Assembly (NCBI RefSeq): GCF_900182705.1
Contig: NZ_FXTP01000013.1
Coordinates: 1-64,000, forward strand
Reading direction: 5' to 3'
DNA length: 64,000 nucleotides
From: Gracilimonas mengyeensis
Lineage (GTDB): Bacteria; Bacteroidota; Rhodothermia; Balneolales; Balneolaceae
Shown here: positions 1 to 8,768 of the stretch, piece after piece
Position numbering within the stretch: the first letter of the stretch is position 1
Layout: every line of letters begins with the position of its first letter
Made by a program: the position numbers and the translations under genes
Notes under the pieces: model-generated
Database searches by the model: none
What the model saw: only the letters and a program-made list of their open reading frames with translations
Told to the model about the DNA's origin: nothing

Positions 1-339
1 GCTACAGCCGCAACAGCTGGTAGCCAGGGAACCCTGACCTTTACCGGAGCACAAGCTGCTGACTATCGTAACTTTATCGATGCGGTTGACACAGCCATCG
101 GTTCTATGAACGACCGTGTAAACCAGATCGGTATGGCTCAGTCTTCATTGAGTACCCGTGAAGTAACCCTGTCACAATCCATCTCGGCCAACAGTTCTGC
201 TGCCAGCCGTATCATGGATGCTGACTTTGCCAAGGAGCAATCTGAGTCTGTACGACTGCAGATTCTGCAGCAGACTTCAACTTCTGCGCTGGCTCAGGCT
301 AACATGGGACCACAGTCAGTACTTGGTTTCCTCGGATAA
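1..339 (+). CDS. Flagellin, C-terminal part (5' end outside window)
   Basis: The gene is open from the first base of the window, so the N-terminal part is missing. The visible 112 residues match the conserved C-terminal helical domain of flagellin, which packs into the D0/D1 core of the filament. Recognisable pieces are the NDRVNQIG stretch, a run of polar coiled-coil residues, the motif RIMDADFAKE, and the ending QANMGPQSVLGFLG, which resembles the usual flagellin end (ANQ..Q.VL.LL). The protein would be exported by the flagellar type III system and polymerised into the filament. A strong rho-independent terminator follows 29 bases after the stop, so this is probably the last gene of its transcript. 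Family assignment is firm; which flagellin paralogue it is cannot be told. Confidence 0.93.
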   Translation, partial: ATAATAGSQGTLTFTGAQAADYRNFIDAVDTAIGSMNDRVNQIGMAQSSLSTREVTLSQSISANSSAASRIMDADFAKEQSESVRLQILQQTSTSALAQANMGPQSVLGFLG

Positions 340-367
340 TTTTCTAAGAAACACCCAAGTTGATCCC

Positions 368-404
368 AAATCCATGCCTCTGATAAGGAGGTATGGATTT
401 TTTT
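368..404 (+). terminator. Rho-independent terminator of the flagellin gene
   Basis: A 13-bp stem (AAATCCATGCCTC pairing with GAGGTATGGATTT, one G-T pair) with a 7-base loop is followed by a T-rich run. It lies directly downstream of the flagellin stop codon. Confidence 0.85.
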
Positions 405-510
405 GTTTGCGAAAATCAGATCCTTGAGATTAAAAAAGCTGAAGTTCTTAAACTGGAATATCGCTTATCATCGTGTATATTTAAGCTCATTTTAAGTTTT
501 CAAAAAAGCT

Positions 511-945
511 ATGAGCTATACCCCCAAATTTATTCTTTTAGGCCTGATCATTTTTACTGCCTTAGGTTGCACTACTCCTGACAAACAAGCTCCTGATAAT
601 CAACCCAAAGAAGAATCATATTCCGGGATGCTACAACACACCGTCTATTTCTATCTAAATGAAGACGTAACGGATGAAGAAAAAGCTGCTTTCAAAGAAG
701 GACTCGAAAAGCTGATGTCGATAGAAGAAATCCACCGCTATCATATTGGTGTTCCCGCATCTACTACGGAAAGGGAGGTTACCGATCATTCCTTTGGATA
801 CTCAATTTTTGTGTGGTTCAGCAGCATGGAAGATTACGATGTGTATGCCGACCATCCTATCCATCTTGAGTTTATTGATGACTACAGTAACCTCTGGGCT
901 GATGTGAAGGTGTATGATTCAGAGCTGATAGTTGATTCAGAATAG
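511..945 (+). CDS. Dabb (stress-responsive alpha/beta barrel) domain lipoprotein
   Basis: This 144-residue protein has a lipoprotein signal: a hydrophobic stretch at residues 7-19 ending in TALGC, with Cys20 as the lipidation site. After a Pro/Glu-rich linker, residues 40-140 look like a Dabb domain (PF07876). The support is the opening LQHTVYFYL, the spaced YHIGVPASTTEREVTDHSF segment, and the YADHPIHLEF segment, which carries the conserved Asp-His-Pro and second His of this ferredoxin-like fold. Dabb proteins are small dimeric barrels, and many bacterial ones have no assigned reaction, so the role here is unknown. It stands alone between the flagellin terminator and a MarR gene. The 276 bases downstream (946-1221) contain no gene that I can support. 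Confidence 0.8.
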   Translation: MSYTPKFILLGLIIFTALGCTTPDKQAPDNQPKEESYSGMLQHTVYFYLNEDVTDEEKAAFKEGLEKLMSIEEIHRYHIGVPASTTEREVTDHSFGYSIFVWFSSMEDYDVYADHPIHLEFIDDYSNLWADVKVYDSELIVDSE

Positions 946-1148
946 TGTGCATTAAGAAAAAAAATTTAGATAGCCCCTTTATGTTGTTTGAGTAGTCTCT
1001 ATCATGCTTTCATCTGGAGTATAGGCCGGTGCCCGGTAACTAAAATAGACGATCGTTACAATTAAAAGTCATTATACAGGCTGGTAAGTTAGAGAGAAGC
1101 TTTTCGTTGAATAGCTGTTACCTGATCGATAGCATATCCATTTAAAAT

Positions 1149-1219
1149 CAAGGTATAGGTTTCTATAACAGAATTTCCTATACTTGAAAAGTATTTTACT
1201 ACTCAAATAAATTTCAAGT
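1149..1219. promoter_or_regulatory. Inverted repeats in front of the MarR gene (possible operator)
   Basis: Two overlapping inverted repeats lie just before the MarR start codon. CAAGGTATAGG (1149-1159) is complemented, with a one-base bulge, by CCTATACTTG (1177-1186). ACTTGAAA (1183-1190) is complemented by TTTCAAGT (1212-1219). MarR proteins usually bind such dyads and repress their own gene, so autoregulation is a reasonable inference, but no consensus was tested. Confidence 0.35.
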
Positions 1220-1221
1220 AA

Positions 1222-1656
1222 ATGGAAAATATTTCGGAATCGCTCAAATTTTTTTTAAACCTGACAATGACGCAGGCACTCATAGCCCGCAGGTTTGATG
1301 CAAGGTTAAGCATACACAGCCTTAGCCTTAATGACTTTATGATACTCTTTCATCTTAGTAAAGCGCCCGATGAAAAACTTCGGCGCATAGATCTTGCTGA
1401 AAAAGTGGGACTGTCCGCTTCCGCCATCACCAAAAAAATTACCCCGCTTGAGAAGATCGGCATGGTAACCAAAGAAGCAAATGCGCGTGATGCCCGTGTT
1501 AGTTTCGTAAAGCTTGCTGAAGGAGGAAATAGGGTACTGCACGAAGCTTTGCAGAGTGCAGAAATGGCTGCAAAGGAACTTTATCCCAAAGAAAAAGAGG
1601 AAAAGCTGGTGCAAAGCAACCAGGTGCTGATAGAATTAGGAGGCTCCGTTCAATAG
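1222..1656 (+). CDS. MarR-family transcriptional regulator
   Basis: The 144-residue protein has the MarR winged-helix layout. An N-terminal dimerisation helix is followed by a helix-turn-helix around residues 55-80 (RRIDLAEKVGLSASAITKKI) and then the wing, where the conserved Asp-Ala-Arg segment (NARDARVSFVKLAEGG) is clear. A C-terminal helical part completes the dimer interface. Such proteins repress genes for drug, phenolic or oxidative stress and are released by ligand or by cysteine oxidation. This one contains no cysteine, so peroxide sensing of the OhrR type is excluded and a small-molecule ligand is more likely. Dyad repeats sit immediately upstream. The nearest genes downstream are on the opposite strand, so its only obvious target in the window is itself. 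Confidence 0.88.
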   Translation: MENISESLKFFLNLTMTQALIARRFDARLSIHSLSLNDFMILFHLSKAPDEKLRRIDLAEKVGLSASAITKKITPLEKIGMVTKEANARDARVSFVKLAEGGNRVLHEALQSAEMAAKELYPKEKEEKLVQSNQVLIELGGSVQ

Positions 1657-1741
1657 GATGAATTTAAGGTCTCCATGCCGAGAAAGGGGCAGAAGGAGAC
1701 CTTCGTCTTTTGATAAGAAGGAACTTCATCTAAAGCTATTT

Positions 1742-2038
1742 TTAACCTTGGGTTAACAGCACGATGCTATCTTCCAAAGCCGCCACAGAATGTGGAACTT
1801 CGGCTGGAATATCAATCTCTTCAAACTGCTTCAGGCGTTCATCTTTTTTATTTTGATGATAGATGATTTCCCCTTCCAGCACCAAGAGTTTGGTGGGGTG
1901 ATGTGCGGTGTGATCTTCCAGCTTCATTTCTTTCTTAAAGCCGAATAAAAGCACTTTAAAATGATCACCGGTGTGAAAGGATTGCGCGATGGGTTTTTCC
2001 GAGCTTTTCAGCTGTTCTTTAATACTCTGTACAGTCAT
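1742..2038 (-). CDS. Small cupin-domain protein
   Basis: A 98-residue protein that is essentially one cupin beta-barrel. The first half carries HTGDHFKVLLFGF and a segment with Glu-Asp-His then His-His (LEDHTAHHPTKLLVLEGE), which resembles cupin motif 1, with the Gly-Glu turn. The second half has IDIPAEVPHSVAALEDS, matching motif 2 with its metal-binding His. The His residues could bind a divalent metal, but no reaction can be named. Members of this size are often annotated only as cupin domain proteins. It is transcribed in the same direction as the Pmp3-like and OsmC genes upstream, in a loose cluster of stress-type genes. Confidence 0.72.
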   Translation of the reverse strand: MTVQSIKEQLKSSEKPIAQSFHTGDHFKVLLFGFKKEMKLEDHTAHHPTKLLVLEGEIIYHQNKKDERLKQFEEIDIPAEVPHSVAALEDSIVLLTQG

Positions 2039-2108
2039 AGTATGATAGGTTTATGAGAAAGCTAATGAAGTATCGAAAACCGATAGATTTCCTGTACCTG
2101 GCTATAGG

Positions 2109-2273
2109 TCAGTCATCATGTTTGGCAATCACCCAAACGGCGTGAATAATACCAGGGATAAATCCAAGAATGGTAAGTAAAATATTGAGCCAGAAAGCCC
2201 CTTTGATTCCAACAGTCATAAAAACACCGAGGGGCGGCAGGATAATGGCAAGAATAATGCGAAGTATACTCAT
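2109..2273 (-). CDS. YqaE/Pmp3-family small membrane protein (54 aa)
   Basis: A very short gene reading MSILRIILAIILPPLGVF and ending in VIAKHDD. It is a textbook YqaE/Pmp3 (UPF0057, PF01679) protein: two hydrophobic helices, with the family hallmark Pro-Pro-Leu-Gly-Val in the first and a Leu-Asn-Ile-Leu-Leu-Thr motif before the second (TILGFIPGIIHAVWVI). Family members are stress-induced inner-membrane proteolipids linked to membrane potential and salt or cold stress in yeast, plants and bacteria. The 54-residue length is normal for the family. The start ATG ends at base 2273 and no other start gives a sensible N terminus. It lies 69 bases from the OsmC gene on the same strand. Confidence 0.92.
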   Translation of the reverse strand: MSILRIILAIILPPLGVFMTVGIKGAFWLNILLTILGFIPGIIHAVWVIAKHDD

Positions 2274-2342
2274 AGGTAATTGTTTAATTTATAGTATTTA
2301 ATAAGCGTATTTAGTGGCTAAAATGCTAATCTAAATATGGGG

Positions 2343-2843
2343 TTAGGAAACGGTGGTTTCGATATCGTTGCCTGTTTTAAGGGTTTGATATACTACGCAA
2401 AAGCGTTCGGTAAGCTTGATCAGGGTATCAATTTTATCCTGTGGTTCTTCAGTCTGCAATTCAAAGTTTAGCCGGATGGCTTTAAAACCTACAGGCGCTT
2501 CTTTATCCACTGAGAGGGTGCCGCGGAAATCGAGGTCGCCTTCGGCATGGATTTTGGCATCTTCGAGTTTGAAATCGATGGCGGTAGCGACGGCTTTCAG
2601 CGTTACGCCGGCACAGGCTGTTAGAGCTTCCAAGAGCATATCCCCGGAACAAACAGAAAGTCCATCGCCGCCGGTAGCAGGATGGAGCCCGGCTTCAACC
2701 ATCGCTTTGCCGGTTTCTACTTTACAAGTGATGCCTTCCCCCACACTGGAGGTCGCTTTCAGGGTAACTACTGCTTTTTCAGGATCTTCCTTGTATTGCT
2801 CTTTAAGTGGTGCTTGAATTTCTTTGAGTTCTTCTGCTTTCAT
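2343..2843 (-). CDS. OsmC-family peroxide-detoxifying protein
   Basis: This 166-residue protein carries both reactive cysteines of the OsmC/Ohr family: Cys77 in LLEALTACAGVTL and Cys149 in TERFCVVYQTLKTG. In family members these two thiols reduce organic hydroperoxides, with lipoylated or other thiol partners recycling them. The GGDGLSVCSGDMLLEAL stretch and the central Phe/Arg strand are typical of OsmC-like proteins rather than true Ohr. It acts in the cytoplasm as a homodimer. It is the first gene of a minus-strand run with the Pmp3-like and cupin genes. An OsmC gene together with a Pmp3 gene fits a general osmotic or oxidative stress neighbourhood. Confidence 0.88.
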   Translation of the reverse strand: MKAEELKEIQAPLKEQYKEDPEKAVVTLKATSSVGEGITCKVETGKAMVEAGLHPATGGDGLSVCSGDMLLEALTACAGVTLKAVATAIDFKLEDAKIHAEGDLDFRGTLSVDKEAPVGFKAIRLNFELQTEEPQDKIDTLIKLTERFCVVYQTLKTGNDIETTVS

Positions 2844-2910
2844 GAGTAAATAAGTAAGTGTAAAACGGGTTTATTAAAATCTTTAAGTGTCGGAATAAAA
2901 GACAATGAAT

Positions 2911-2954
2911 ATAAAAAAAGACCCGCAGGGTATTTGAAATCCCGGCGGGTCTTT
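2911..2954 (-). terminator. Rho-independent terminator of the amidohydrolase gene
   Basis: The arms AAAGACCCGC (2917-2926) and GCGGGTCTTT (2945-2954) form a perfect 10-bp stem, with further partial pairing inside. On the minus strand the hairpin is followed by a T run (the A tract at 2913-2919), and it sits 28 bases past the amidohydrolase stop. Confidence 0.85.
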
Positions 2955-2981
2955 ATCTTTGTATAAGATTCTGGTGTAAAC

Positions 2982-4268
2982 TTATTGCTTGTACACTTTT
3001 CCGTCCTTCATTACGAAAGAAACGGATTCCAGTGTGGTTACATCTTCCAGTGGGTTTTTGTCGGTAGCAATAAGATCTGCATATTTTCCACTTTCAACTG
3101 AGCCAACCTGGTCTTCCATTCCTAAAACGGTAGCAGCAGTAACAGTGGCACTTTTGATAGCTTCCATAACCGGCATTCCTGCTTCGGTCATGTAGCGGAA
3201 TTCCTTCCCATTCATGCCGTGAGGGAATACGCCTGCATCCGTACCAAAGGCGATGTTGACACCGTATTCGTAAGCCTGCTTAAAGGTATTCTGAATTTTT
3301 GGTCCGATTTCCAGGGCTTTGGGAACTACCAGCTCAGGATAGTAGCCATCGATTTTAGCTTTCTCCGCCACCCATTTTCCGGCTGAGATGGTAGGTACAT
3401 AATAGGTGCCGTGTTCAATCATCAGGTCCATCACTTCCTCGGTCATGTGCGTGCCATGCTCAATAGTAAGTACGCCTGCTTCAACCGCTCTTTTCATTCC
3501 TTCTGCGCCGTGAGCATGAGCGGCTACATGCATCCCGTATTCGTTTGCCGTTTGTACGATGGCATCGAGTTCATCTTCAAAAAACTGTGGGGCATCACCT
3601 GACTTGGCTACACTTAACACTCCGCCGGTGGCTGTGATTTTGATGTGATCGGCACCATTTTTATAGCGCTGTCGTACGGCTTCCCGGGCTTCTGCCGTTC
3701 CATTTAGAACACCTACTTCAGGGCCGGGAGCTCCCATTAGATCATTTTTCCATCCGTTGGTAGGATCAGCGTGGCCGCCCGTTGTTGCTAGTGATTTCCC
3801 TACGGTGATAACCCGGGGGCCATCCACAAAGCCTTGGTTAATGGCATTTCGGAGCGAAATATTTACACCGGAACCACCAAGTTCACGGACGGTGGTAAAA
3901 CCAGCCATTAGCGTTCGTTTGGCATAGGCTGTGGAGCGCAAGGCAAAATCTGCCTCATTAAAAGTGAATGCTTCCATGTATTTTTTGGGATTGGTTTCAC
4001 TTTCAAGGTGTACATGAAGGTCGATTAGACCAGGGAGAACTGTTTTATCACTTAGATCGATTAGCTGATCGCTTCCTGATGTGTTGATGAACCCATCCTC
4101 AATAGCCGTAATTTTATTATCCTCGATAATGATGCTGACATCACTTTGAGCTTCATCAGAAACCCCGTCAATGAGGGTTCCGGCATGGATTACCGTCCGT
4201 TGAGCATAGGCATTAAACGCCAGTAGCAGCGTAAAGAAAAAAGAAAGGAGAAGAGCTTTAAATTTCAT
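2982..4268 (-). CDS. Secreted amidohydrolase (imidazolonepropionase/prolidase-like)
   Basis: A 428-residue metal-dependent hydrolase of the amidohydrolase superfamily. A signal peptide (residues 1-22, ending AYA before Gln23) predicts export to the periplasm. The metal site is complete: HVH at residues 85-87, Lys210 in [12 protein letters not shown] (the lysine expected to be carboxylated), histidines around 251-253 and 271 (TIEHGTHM), and Asp344 in [11 protein letters not shown]. The strand ending in [16 protein letters not shown] is the typical C-terminal return to the small beta-sandwich. Relatives hydrolyse Xaa-Pro or Xaa-Arg dipeptides or cyclic amides, so peptide scavenging is likely, but the substrate is not readable. 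It is a single-gene unit with its own terminator. Confidence 0.88.
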   Translation of the reverse strand: MKFKALLLSFFFTLLLAFNAYAQRTVIHAGTLIDGVSDEAQSDVSIIIEDNKITAIEDGFINTSGSDQLIDLSDKTVLPGLIDLHVHLESETNPKKYMEAFTFNEADFALRSTAYAKRTLMAGFTTVRELGGSGVNISLRNAINQGFVDGPRVITVGKSLATTGGHADPTNGWKNDLMGAPGPEVGVLNGTAEAREAVRQRYKNGADHIKITATGGVLSVAKSGDAPQFFEDELDAIVQTANEYGMHVAAHAHGAEGMKRAVEAGVLTIEHGTHMTEEVMDLMIEHGTYYVPTISAGKWVAEKAKIDGYYPELVVPKALEIGPKIQNTFKQAYEYGVNIAFGTDAGVFPHGMNGKEFRYMTEAGMPVMEAIKSATVTAATVLGMEDQVGSVESGKYADLIATDKNPLEDVTTLESVSFVMKDGKVYKQ

Positions 4269-4370
4269 AGGTAGATATTTTTAATTAAAGAATAGACATG
4301 CAAAATGCATCGGGGCTAATATGCATCTTCCAACCAGAGAAATAAAATCTACTTTTGTTATAAAATGTTA

Positions 4371-4952
4371 CTAGTAGCGATCATTTAATCCCTTGCCAGC
4401 CAGTATTATAGGAATGATTTTTTTCAAGCGGCGTTCTTTGGTTTCCTGTTTTTTGGCTTCGCGGATGTAGCCGGCGTATTCCCGCTGACGTCCCGGAGTC
4501 AAAGCCTTAAACTGCTGGTGTAATTCGGTGTTTTCTTCAAAAGCCTCTGACAGCATTTCCGGAATTTCAGGCTCCCTCTTGGTGTCAATATCGACCTCTT
4601 TGCCGTCTTTTTGGTTAGTTATGGCCTGTTCCAAAAAATCTTTTATAAGGGATTTGTCCATCTCCTCTTTAGATTGAAAACGAAGCTGACGCAGTGCTTT
4701 TGTCTTACCTTCCTGGGCGTTATGTAAATGATTTCCGGGATCATTCAGTAATGCTCCGTTAAAGAACCAAAGCCCGAAGTAACTCTTAAAAGCTCCGATG
4801 CCTACTACATTTTTGTCCTCGAGTGTATAAACCGGTTGCCCCCATTTGATGGTTTCTTCCAAGCCAGAAGCTAAAATTAGTTTACGTAATTCCTCCAGCC
4901 CGGCTTGCCATTTTTTGTTTTTGCTGATGAAGTCGTCTACCGTTTTTCCCAT
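4371..4952 (-). CDS. YdeI/OmpD-associated family protein with DUF1801 domain
   Basis: The 193-residue protein joins two known modules. Residues 1-115 resemble DUF1801 (YdhG-like, an alpha/beta fold): LRKLILASGLEETIKWGQPVYTLE-type spacing with the Lys-Trp-Gly-Gln-Pro core, then FKSYFGLWFFNGALL. Residues 130-193 resemble the YdeI/OmpD-associated helical domain, with PEIPEMLSEAFEEN and the LTPGRQREYAGYIREAKKQET signature. The family is linked by name to outer-membrane and antimicrobial peptide tolerance in enterobacteria, but no biochemical activity is established. It is transcribed alone on the minus strand, with the large 2-oxoglutarate dehydrogenase gene upstream behind a terminator. Confidence 0.82.
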   Translation of the reverse strand: MGKTVDDFISKNKKWQAGLEELRKLILASGLEETIKWGQPVYTLEDKNVVGIGAFKSYFGLWFFNGALLNDPGNHLHNAQEGKTKALRQLRFQSKEEMDKSLIKDFLEQAITNQKDGKEVDIDTKREPEIPEMLSEAFEENTELHQQFKALTPGRQREYAGYIREAKKQETKERRLKKIIPIILAGKGLNDRY

Positions 4953-5037
4953 AATATTCTATCGTTTATTTAGCAGAAAGGACTTACAATATATAATTCC
5001 CCGCTCAAAAAAAGAGATTTAACGGGATAGGCAGTGC

Positions 5038-5068
5038 AAAAAAAAGAGCCGGAACAAATCCGGCTCTT
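5038..5068 (-). terminator. Rho-independent terminator of the kgd-like gene
   Basis: A perfect 10-bp stem AAGAGCCGGA/TCCGGCTCTT with a 5-base loop. Read on the minus strand it runs into an eight-base T tract (A tract at 5038-5045), 29 bases after the stop of the 2-oxoglutarate dehydrogenase gene. Confidence 0.88.
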
Positions 5069-5096
5069 AAACTAAAATGATATTGAAGAAGAAAGG

Positions 5097-8000
5097 CTAT
5101 TTAACCTTCATAGCATCTTCCACCAGTTTATCCTGTTCGGCTTGGTGAATCTTCTTCTGTCCGGCGGCAGGAGAGGCAGACGCTTGTCGGCCGACGTAAC
5201 TAAATTTTTGGCCTTTTTGTAACAGCTCCATAAAACGAGGGGCTACAAAATTCCAGGCGCCCATATTCTTAGGCTCTTCCTGGCACCAAACGATGTCTTT
5301 CACTGATTTGAAATCCTTGAGTTGATCCTGGATCTCATCATCAGCAAAAGGATAGAACTGCTCAAGTCGGGCAATGGCCACGTTCTCTATCTCATTTTCC
5401 TGACGGTACTTCAGCAGGTCGTAGTAGACCTTGCCGGAGCAAATGACCAATCGGTCAACCTTTTTGGCGTCCGTGAATTCTTCATCCATAATGAATGGCT
5501 GGAATTTGCCGTTTGCCAATTGTTCAGTGTTAGAAGTAGCCATGGGATGACGTAACAAACTCTTTGGAGTCATCAGGATGGCCGGCTTCTTATTTTCCTG
5601 CAGGGCCTGGCGGCGCAACATATGATAGTATTGAGCCGGAGTCGTCAGATTCATTACCTGCATGTTATCTTCGGCACAAAGTTGAAGAAAACGCTCCAGA
5701 CGGGCAGAAGAGTGTTCCGGGCCTTGTCCTTCATAGCCATGCGGCAAGTTCATAACAAGCGCGGTTTTCTGTCCCCATTTTGCTTCACTTGAAGAAACAA
5801 ATTGGTCGATGATCACCTGGGCTCCGTTAGCAAAGTCACCGAATTGGGCTTCCCAAATAACCAGGGCTTCCAGTTTTGAAGCGCTGTATCCAAATTCGAA
5901 ACCAAGGGCTGCAAATTCACTTAACAAACTGTTATAGATGTAAAACTTGGCCTGGTCATCAGACAGGTTATTTAGCGGGGTGAATTTCTGGCTGGTTTCG
6001 GTACCGTGCAGTACGGCATGGCGGTGGGAGAAAGTCCCACGCTCTACATCCTGTCCGGTCATGCGGATCGTCGTTCCCGTTTTCAGCAGCGAGCCGAAGG
6101 CCAGTAACTCCGCAAATCCCCAGTCAATTTTCTTCTCATTGTTATTAACAATTTCAGCGCGCTTGGCCAGCTGCTTCAGCAACTTGGGATTGGCGTCAAA
6201 ATCTTTGGGTACCGTGTTCAATTTAACGGCAATTTCTTTAAGCTCCTCGGCCGGATAGGTGGTATCCGGATACGCCTTCCATTCATCCTGGGGCGTTTCG
6301 GTACGGTCAATCAGGTTGTCAGTCACTTCCAGGTTTGGAGCCTTTTTGGCGTCTTCGAAAGCTTCCTGTAGCAGTTGATCGAATTCATCAAAAATCTGCT
6401 GGGTTTCTTCTTTGGTAAGCTCACCGTTTTTCACCAAATGCTCGGTGTAAAGATCTCTAACCGGGGAGTGATCGTTAATCTCTTTATACATACCCGGCTG
6501 GGTAAAGGCAGGTTCATCGCCTTCATTATGCCCGTGCTTACGGTAACCGATGAGGTCAATCACCACATCTTTGCCAAAGCGCTGACGGTAATCCATCGCA
6601 GTTTGGATGGCATGAACGGCAGCTTCCGGGGTATCTCCATTCACATGGAAGATAGGGGCCAAAATCATTTTAGCCAGATCGGAGGCATACTCAGTCGAAC
6701 GACCATCCTTAGGCAGGGTAGTAAATCCAATTTGGTTGTTGATGATAATATGAACCGATCCGCCGGTTTTATAACCTTCCAGCTGTGACATGTTCAGGGT
6801 TTCTGCAACCACGCCTTGTCCGGCAAAAGCGGCATCACCGTGCATGAGAACGGGTACAATATGCTTGGATGCATCTTCATCTTCGCGATGATCCTGCATG
6901 GCACGTGCAGCTCCTTCCACTACCGGATTAACGGCTTCAAGGTGAGAAGGGTTAGGCATCAATTCCAGCTCAATTTCGGAACCGTTAGCGGCTTTATGCA
7001 CGCCTTTTGCACCAAGGTGATATTTCACATCCCCGGAGCCTTGAATGGAATCAGGATCGATGTTGCCTTCAAACTCTGCAAACACACGGTGGTAAGGCTT
7101 GTTCATGATATTTACCAGCATATTCAACCTGCCGCGGTGTGCCATCCCCATAAATACTTTTTCAATTTCGTGGGTACCCGCTTTTTCCAGCATGAAGTGA
7201 ATCATGGGAATTAAGGTATCAGCACCCTCAAGAGAGAATCGCTTATGACCGATGTACTTCTTGTGGAGAAACTCCTCAAAGGCCATAGCCTGATTCAGCT
7301 TGTGCAGAATTTCGCGCTTATCGTCTTTACTTAGCTGGGCATTGTTGCCTGTAGATTCCATTGCTTCACGCAGCCACTGACGTTCTTCCAGATCCAGCAG
7401 GTGCATGTATTCCACACCAATGTTTCCACAATAGGTATCACGCAGTAAGCTGATTATCTCGCGGAGCGGAGCACGTTCTTTGCCTCCAAGTCCGCCGCAA
7501 TAAAATTCGCGGTCCAAATCCCAGAGAGAGAGTCCGTAATACTCGAGATCCAGTTCCGGGTTCTTGCCGGGCTCTTTGCCCAATGGATCCAGATCCGCGA
7601 GTACATGTCCTCGCATGCGGTACATGTTGATAAGGCGCCAAACACCCACCACGCGCTGGTCGTGTTCCAGCGTATTGGCTTTGCCTGAGAACGGACCAGT
7701 ATATTGATCTTCGCCGTAGGGCAGAGGCTCATAAGGGATGTCAAGATCTGAGAAAATCTGATCGTAAAAGTCTTCCTGACCACTGAGCAGGTCATCAATT
7801 TTCTTAAGGAACATGCCCGATTCGGCCCCCTGAATGATGCGATGATCATAGGTGGAAGTGATGGTCATCACTTTGCTAACGCCAAGCTGGTTGAGCACTT
7901 CTTTACTCATGGCGCGATATTCCGCGGGATAGTCAATGGCACCCGTTGCAATAATCGCTCCCTGACCTTGCATGAGTCGGGGCACGGAAGAAACGGTGCC

Positions 8001-8768
8001 AATGGTTCCAGGGTTGGTAATACTGATCGTGGTACCCTGGAAGTCTTCAATCTGCAAGTTACCGTTCCGTGCTTTGTCAATTAGTTCGGCATAAGCATGG
8101 AGAAACTCCTTAAAGTTCATTTTATCCACACCCTTAATATTCGGCACAACAAGGTTTCTTGAACCGTCCTTACTCTTCAGGTCAACAGCCACACCTAAAT
8201 TCACCGAATCAGGCTTAACGCGGTAATGATTACCGTCTTTGTGGAGGTAGGAACTGTTGAGGTTGGGGAAATCGCGCATGGCGCAGATAATAGCCCAGGC
8301 AATAAAATGCGTAAAGGAGGCTTTGGGCTCGTTACGGCGCAGCAAATGGCGGTTAATAATGGTGCGGTCTTCCACCATCATCTTAACTGGGAGTACACGC
8401 AGAGAGGTAGCCGTTGGCACCTCAATACTTTCGTCCATGTTTTCTACAATCTTGGTAGCAACGCCTTTAATTTTTTCCAGGGAAGCATTTTTGGGAGCGG
8501 CTTCTTCCTGTTTTTTGGCTTTTGGTTTTTTATCGACCGCTTTTTCTTTGGTGGTTTTTTGATCACCATTTACAGGGGCTTTAAGAACGGGTGTGCCGCC
8601 GTCTGGCTGTAATTCTTCGGGTTCGGTCTCATCAACCGGTTTCCCTTCCAATTCATCGAAATAACGTTTCCAATGGGAAGGAACAGAATCCGGTTCGTTT
8701 TGATACTGTTCGTAAAGTTCTTCTACTAATGCTGAATTTGGGCCAAATACGGCTTCAAGTGATTTCAA
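5097..8768 (-). CDS. kgd: Multifunctional 2-oxoglutarate dehydrogenase/decarboxylase, E2-E1 fusion
   Basis: At 1223 residues this is longer than ordinary SucA (about 930) because a succinyltransferase domain is built in. Residues 1-42 are the E1 N-terminal helix (SLEAVFGPNSALVEELYEQY). A Lys/Glu/Pro-rich linker runs to about 115, and residues 115-340 are an E2 catalytic domain with the active-site motif YDHRIIQG (His309). No lipoyl domain is present. From about 365 the E1 part begins (YRMRGHVLADLDPLG, GMAHRGRLN at 541-547), with the thiamine-diphosphate/Mg motif GDAAFAGQG near 643-651 and Asn-Asn at 676-677. This is the KGD architecture best known from Actinobacteria: decarboxylation of 2-oxoglutarate and transfer of the succinyl group, needing a separate lipoyl protein and E3. 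It is a single-gene transcription unit. Confidence 0.93.
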   Translation of the reverse strand: MKSLEAVFGPNSALVEELYEQYQNEPDSVPSHWKRYFDELEGKPVDETEPEELQPDGGTPVLKAPVNGDQKTTKEKAVDKKPKAKKQEEAAPKNASLEKIKGVATKIVENMDESIEVPTATSLRVLPVKMMVEDRTIINRHLLRRNEPKASFTHFIAWAIICAMRDFPNLNSSYLHKDGNHYRVKPDSVNLGVAVDLKSKDGSRNLVVPNIKGVDKMNFKEFLHAYAELIDKARNGNLQIEDFQGTTISITNPGTIGTVSSVPRLMQGQGAIIATGAIDYPAEYRAMSKEVLNQLGVSKVMTITSTYDHRIIQGAESGMFLKKIDDLLSGQEDFYDQIFSDLDIPYEPLPYGEDQYTGPFSGKANTLEHDQRVVGVWRLINMYRMRGHVLADLDPLGKEPGKNPELDLEYYGLSLWDLDREFYCGGLGGKERAPLREIISLLRDTYCGNIGVEYMHLLDLEERQWLREAMESTGNNAQLSKDDKREILHKLNQAMAFEEFLHKKYIGHKRFSLEGADTLIPMIHFMLEKAGTHEIEKVFMGMAHRGRLNMLVNIMNKPYHRVFAEFEGNIDPDSIQGSGDVKYHLGAKGVHKAANGSEIELELMPNPSHLEAVNPVVEGAARAMQDHREDEDASKHIVPVLMHGDAAFAGQGVVAETLNMSQLEGYKTGGSVHIIINNQIGFTTLPKDGRSTEYASDLAKMILAPIFHVNGDTPEAAVHAIQTAMDYRQRFGKDVVIDLIGYRKHGHNEGDEPAFTQPGMYKEINDHSPVRDLYTEHLVKNGELTKEETQQIFDEFDQLLQEAFEDAKKAPNLEVTDNLIDRTETPQDEWKAYPDTTYPAEELKEIAVKLNTVPKDFDANPKLLKQLAKRAEIVNNNEKKIDWGFAELLAFGSLLKTGTTIRMTGQDVERGTFSHRHAVLHGTETSQKFTPLNNLSDDQAKFYIYNSLLSEFAALGFEFGYSASKLEALVIWEAQFGDFANGAQVIIDQFVSSSEAKWGQKTALVMNLPHGYEGQGPEHSSARLERFLQLCAEDNMQVMNLTTPAQYYHMLRRQALQENKKPAILMTPKSLLRHPMATSNTEQLANGKFQPFIMDEEFTDAKKVDRLVICSGKVYYDLLKYRQENEIENVAIARLEQFYPFADDEIQDQLKDFKSVKDIVWCQEEPKNMGAWNFVAPRFMELLQKGQKFSYVGRQASASPAAGQKKIHQAEQDKLVEDAMKVK

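Noticed and set aside
1222-2843. MarR plus OsmC as an OhrR/Ohr peroxide system
   Set aside because: The MarR protein has no cysteine at all, so the OhrR redox switch is impossible, and the OsmC protein looks more like OsmC than Ohr.
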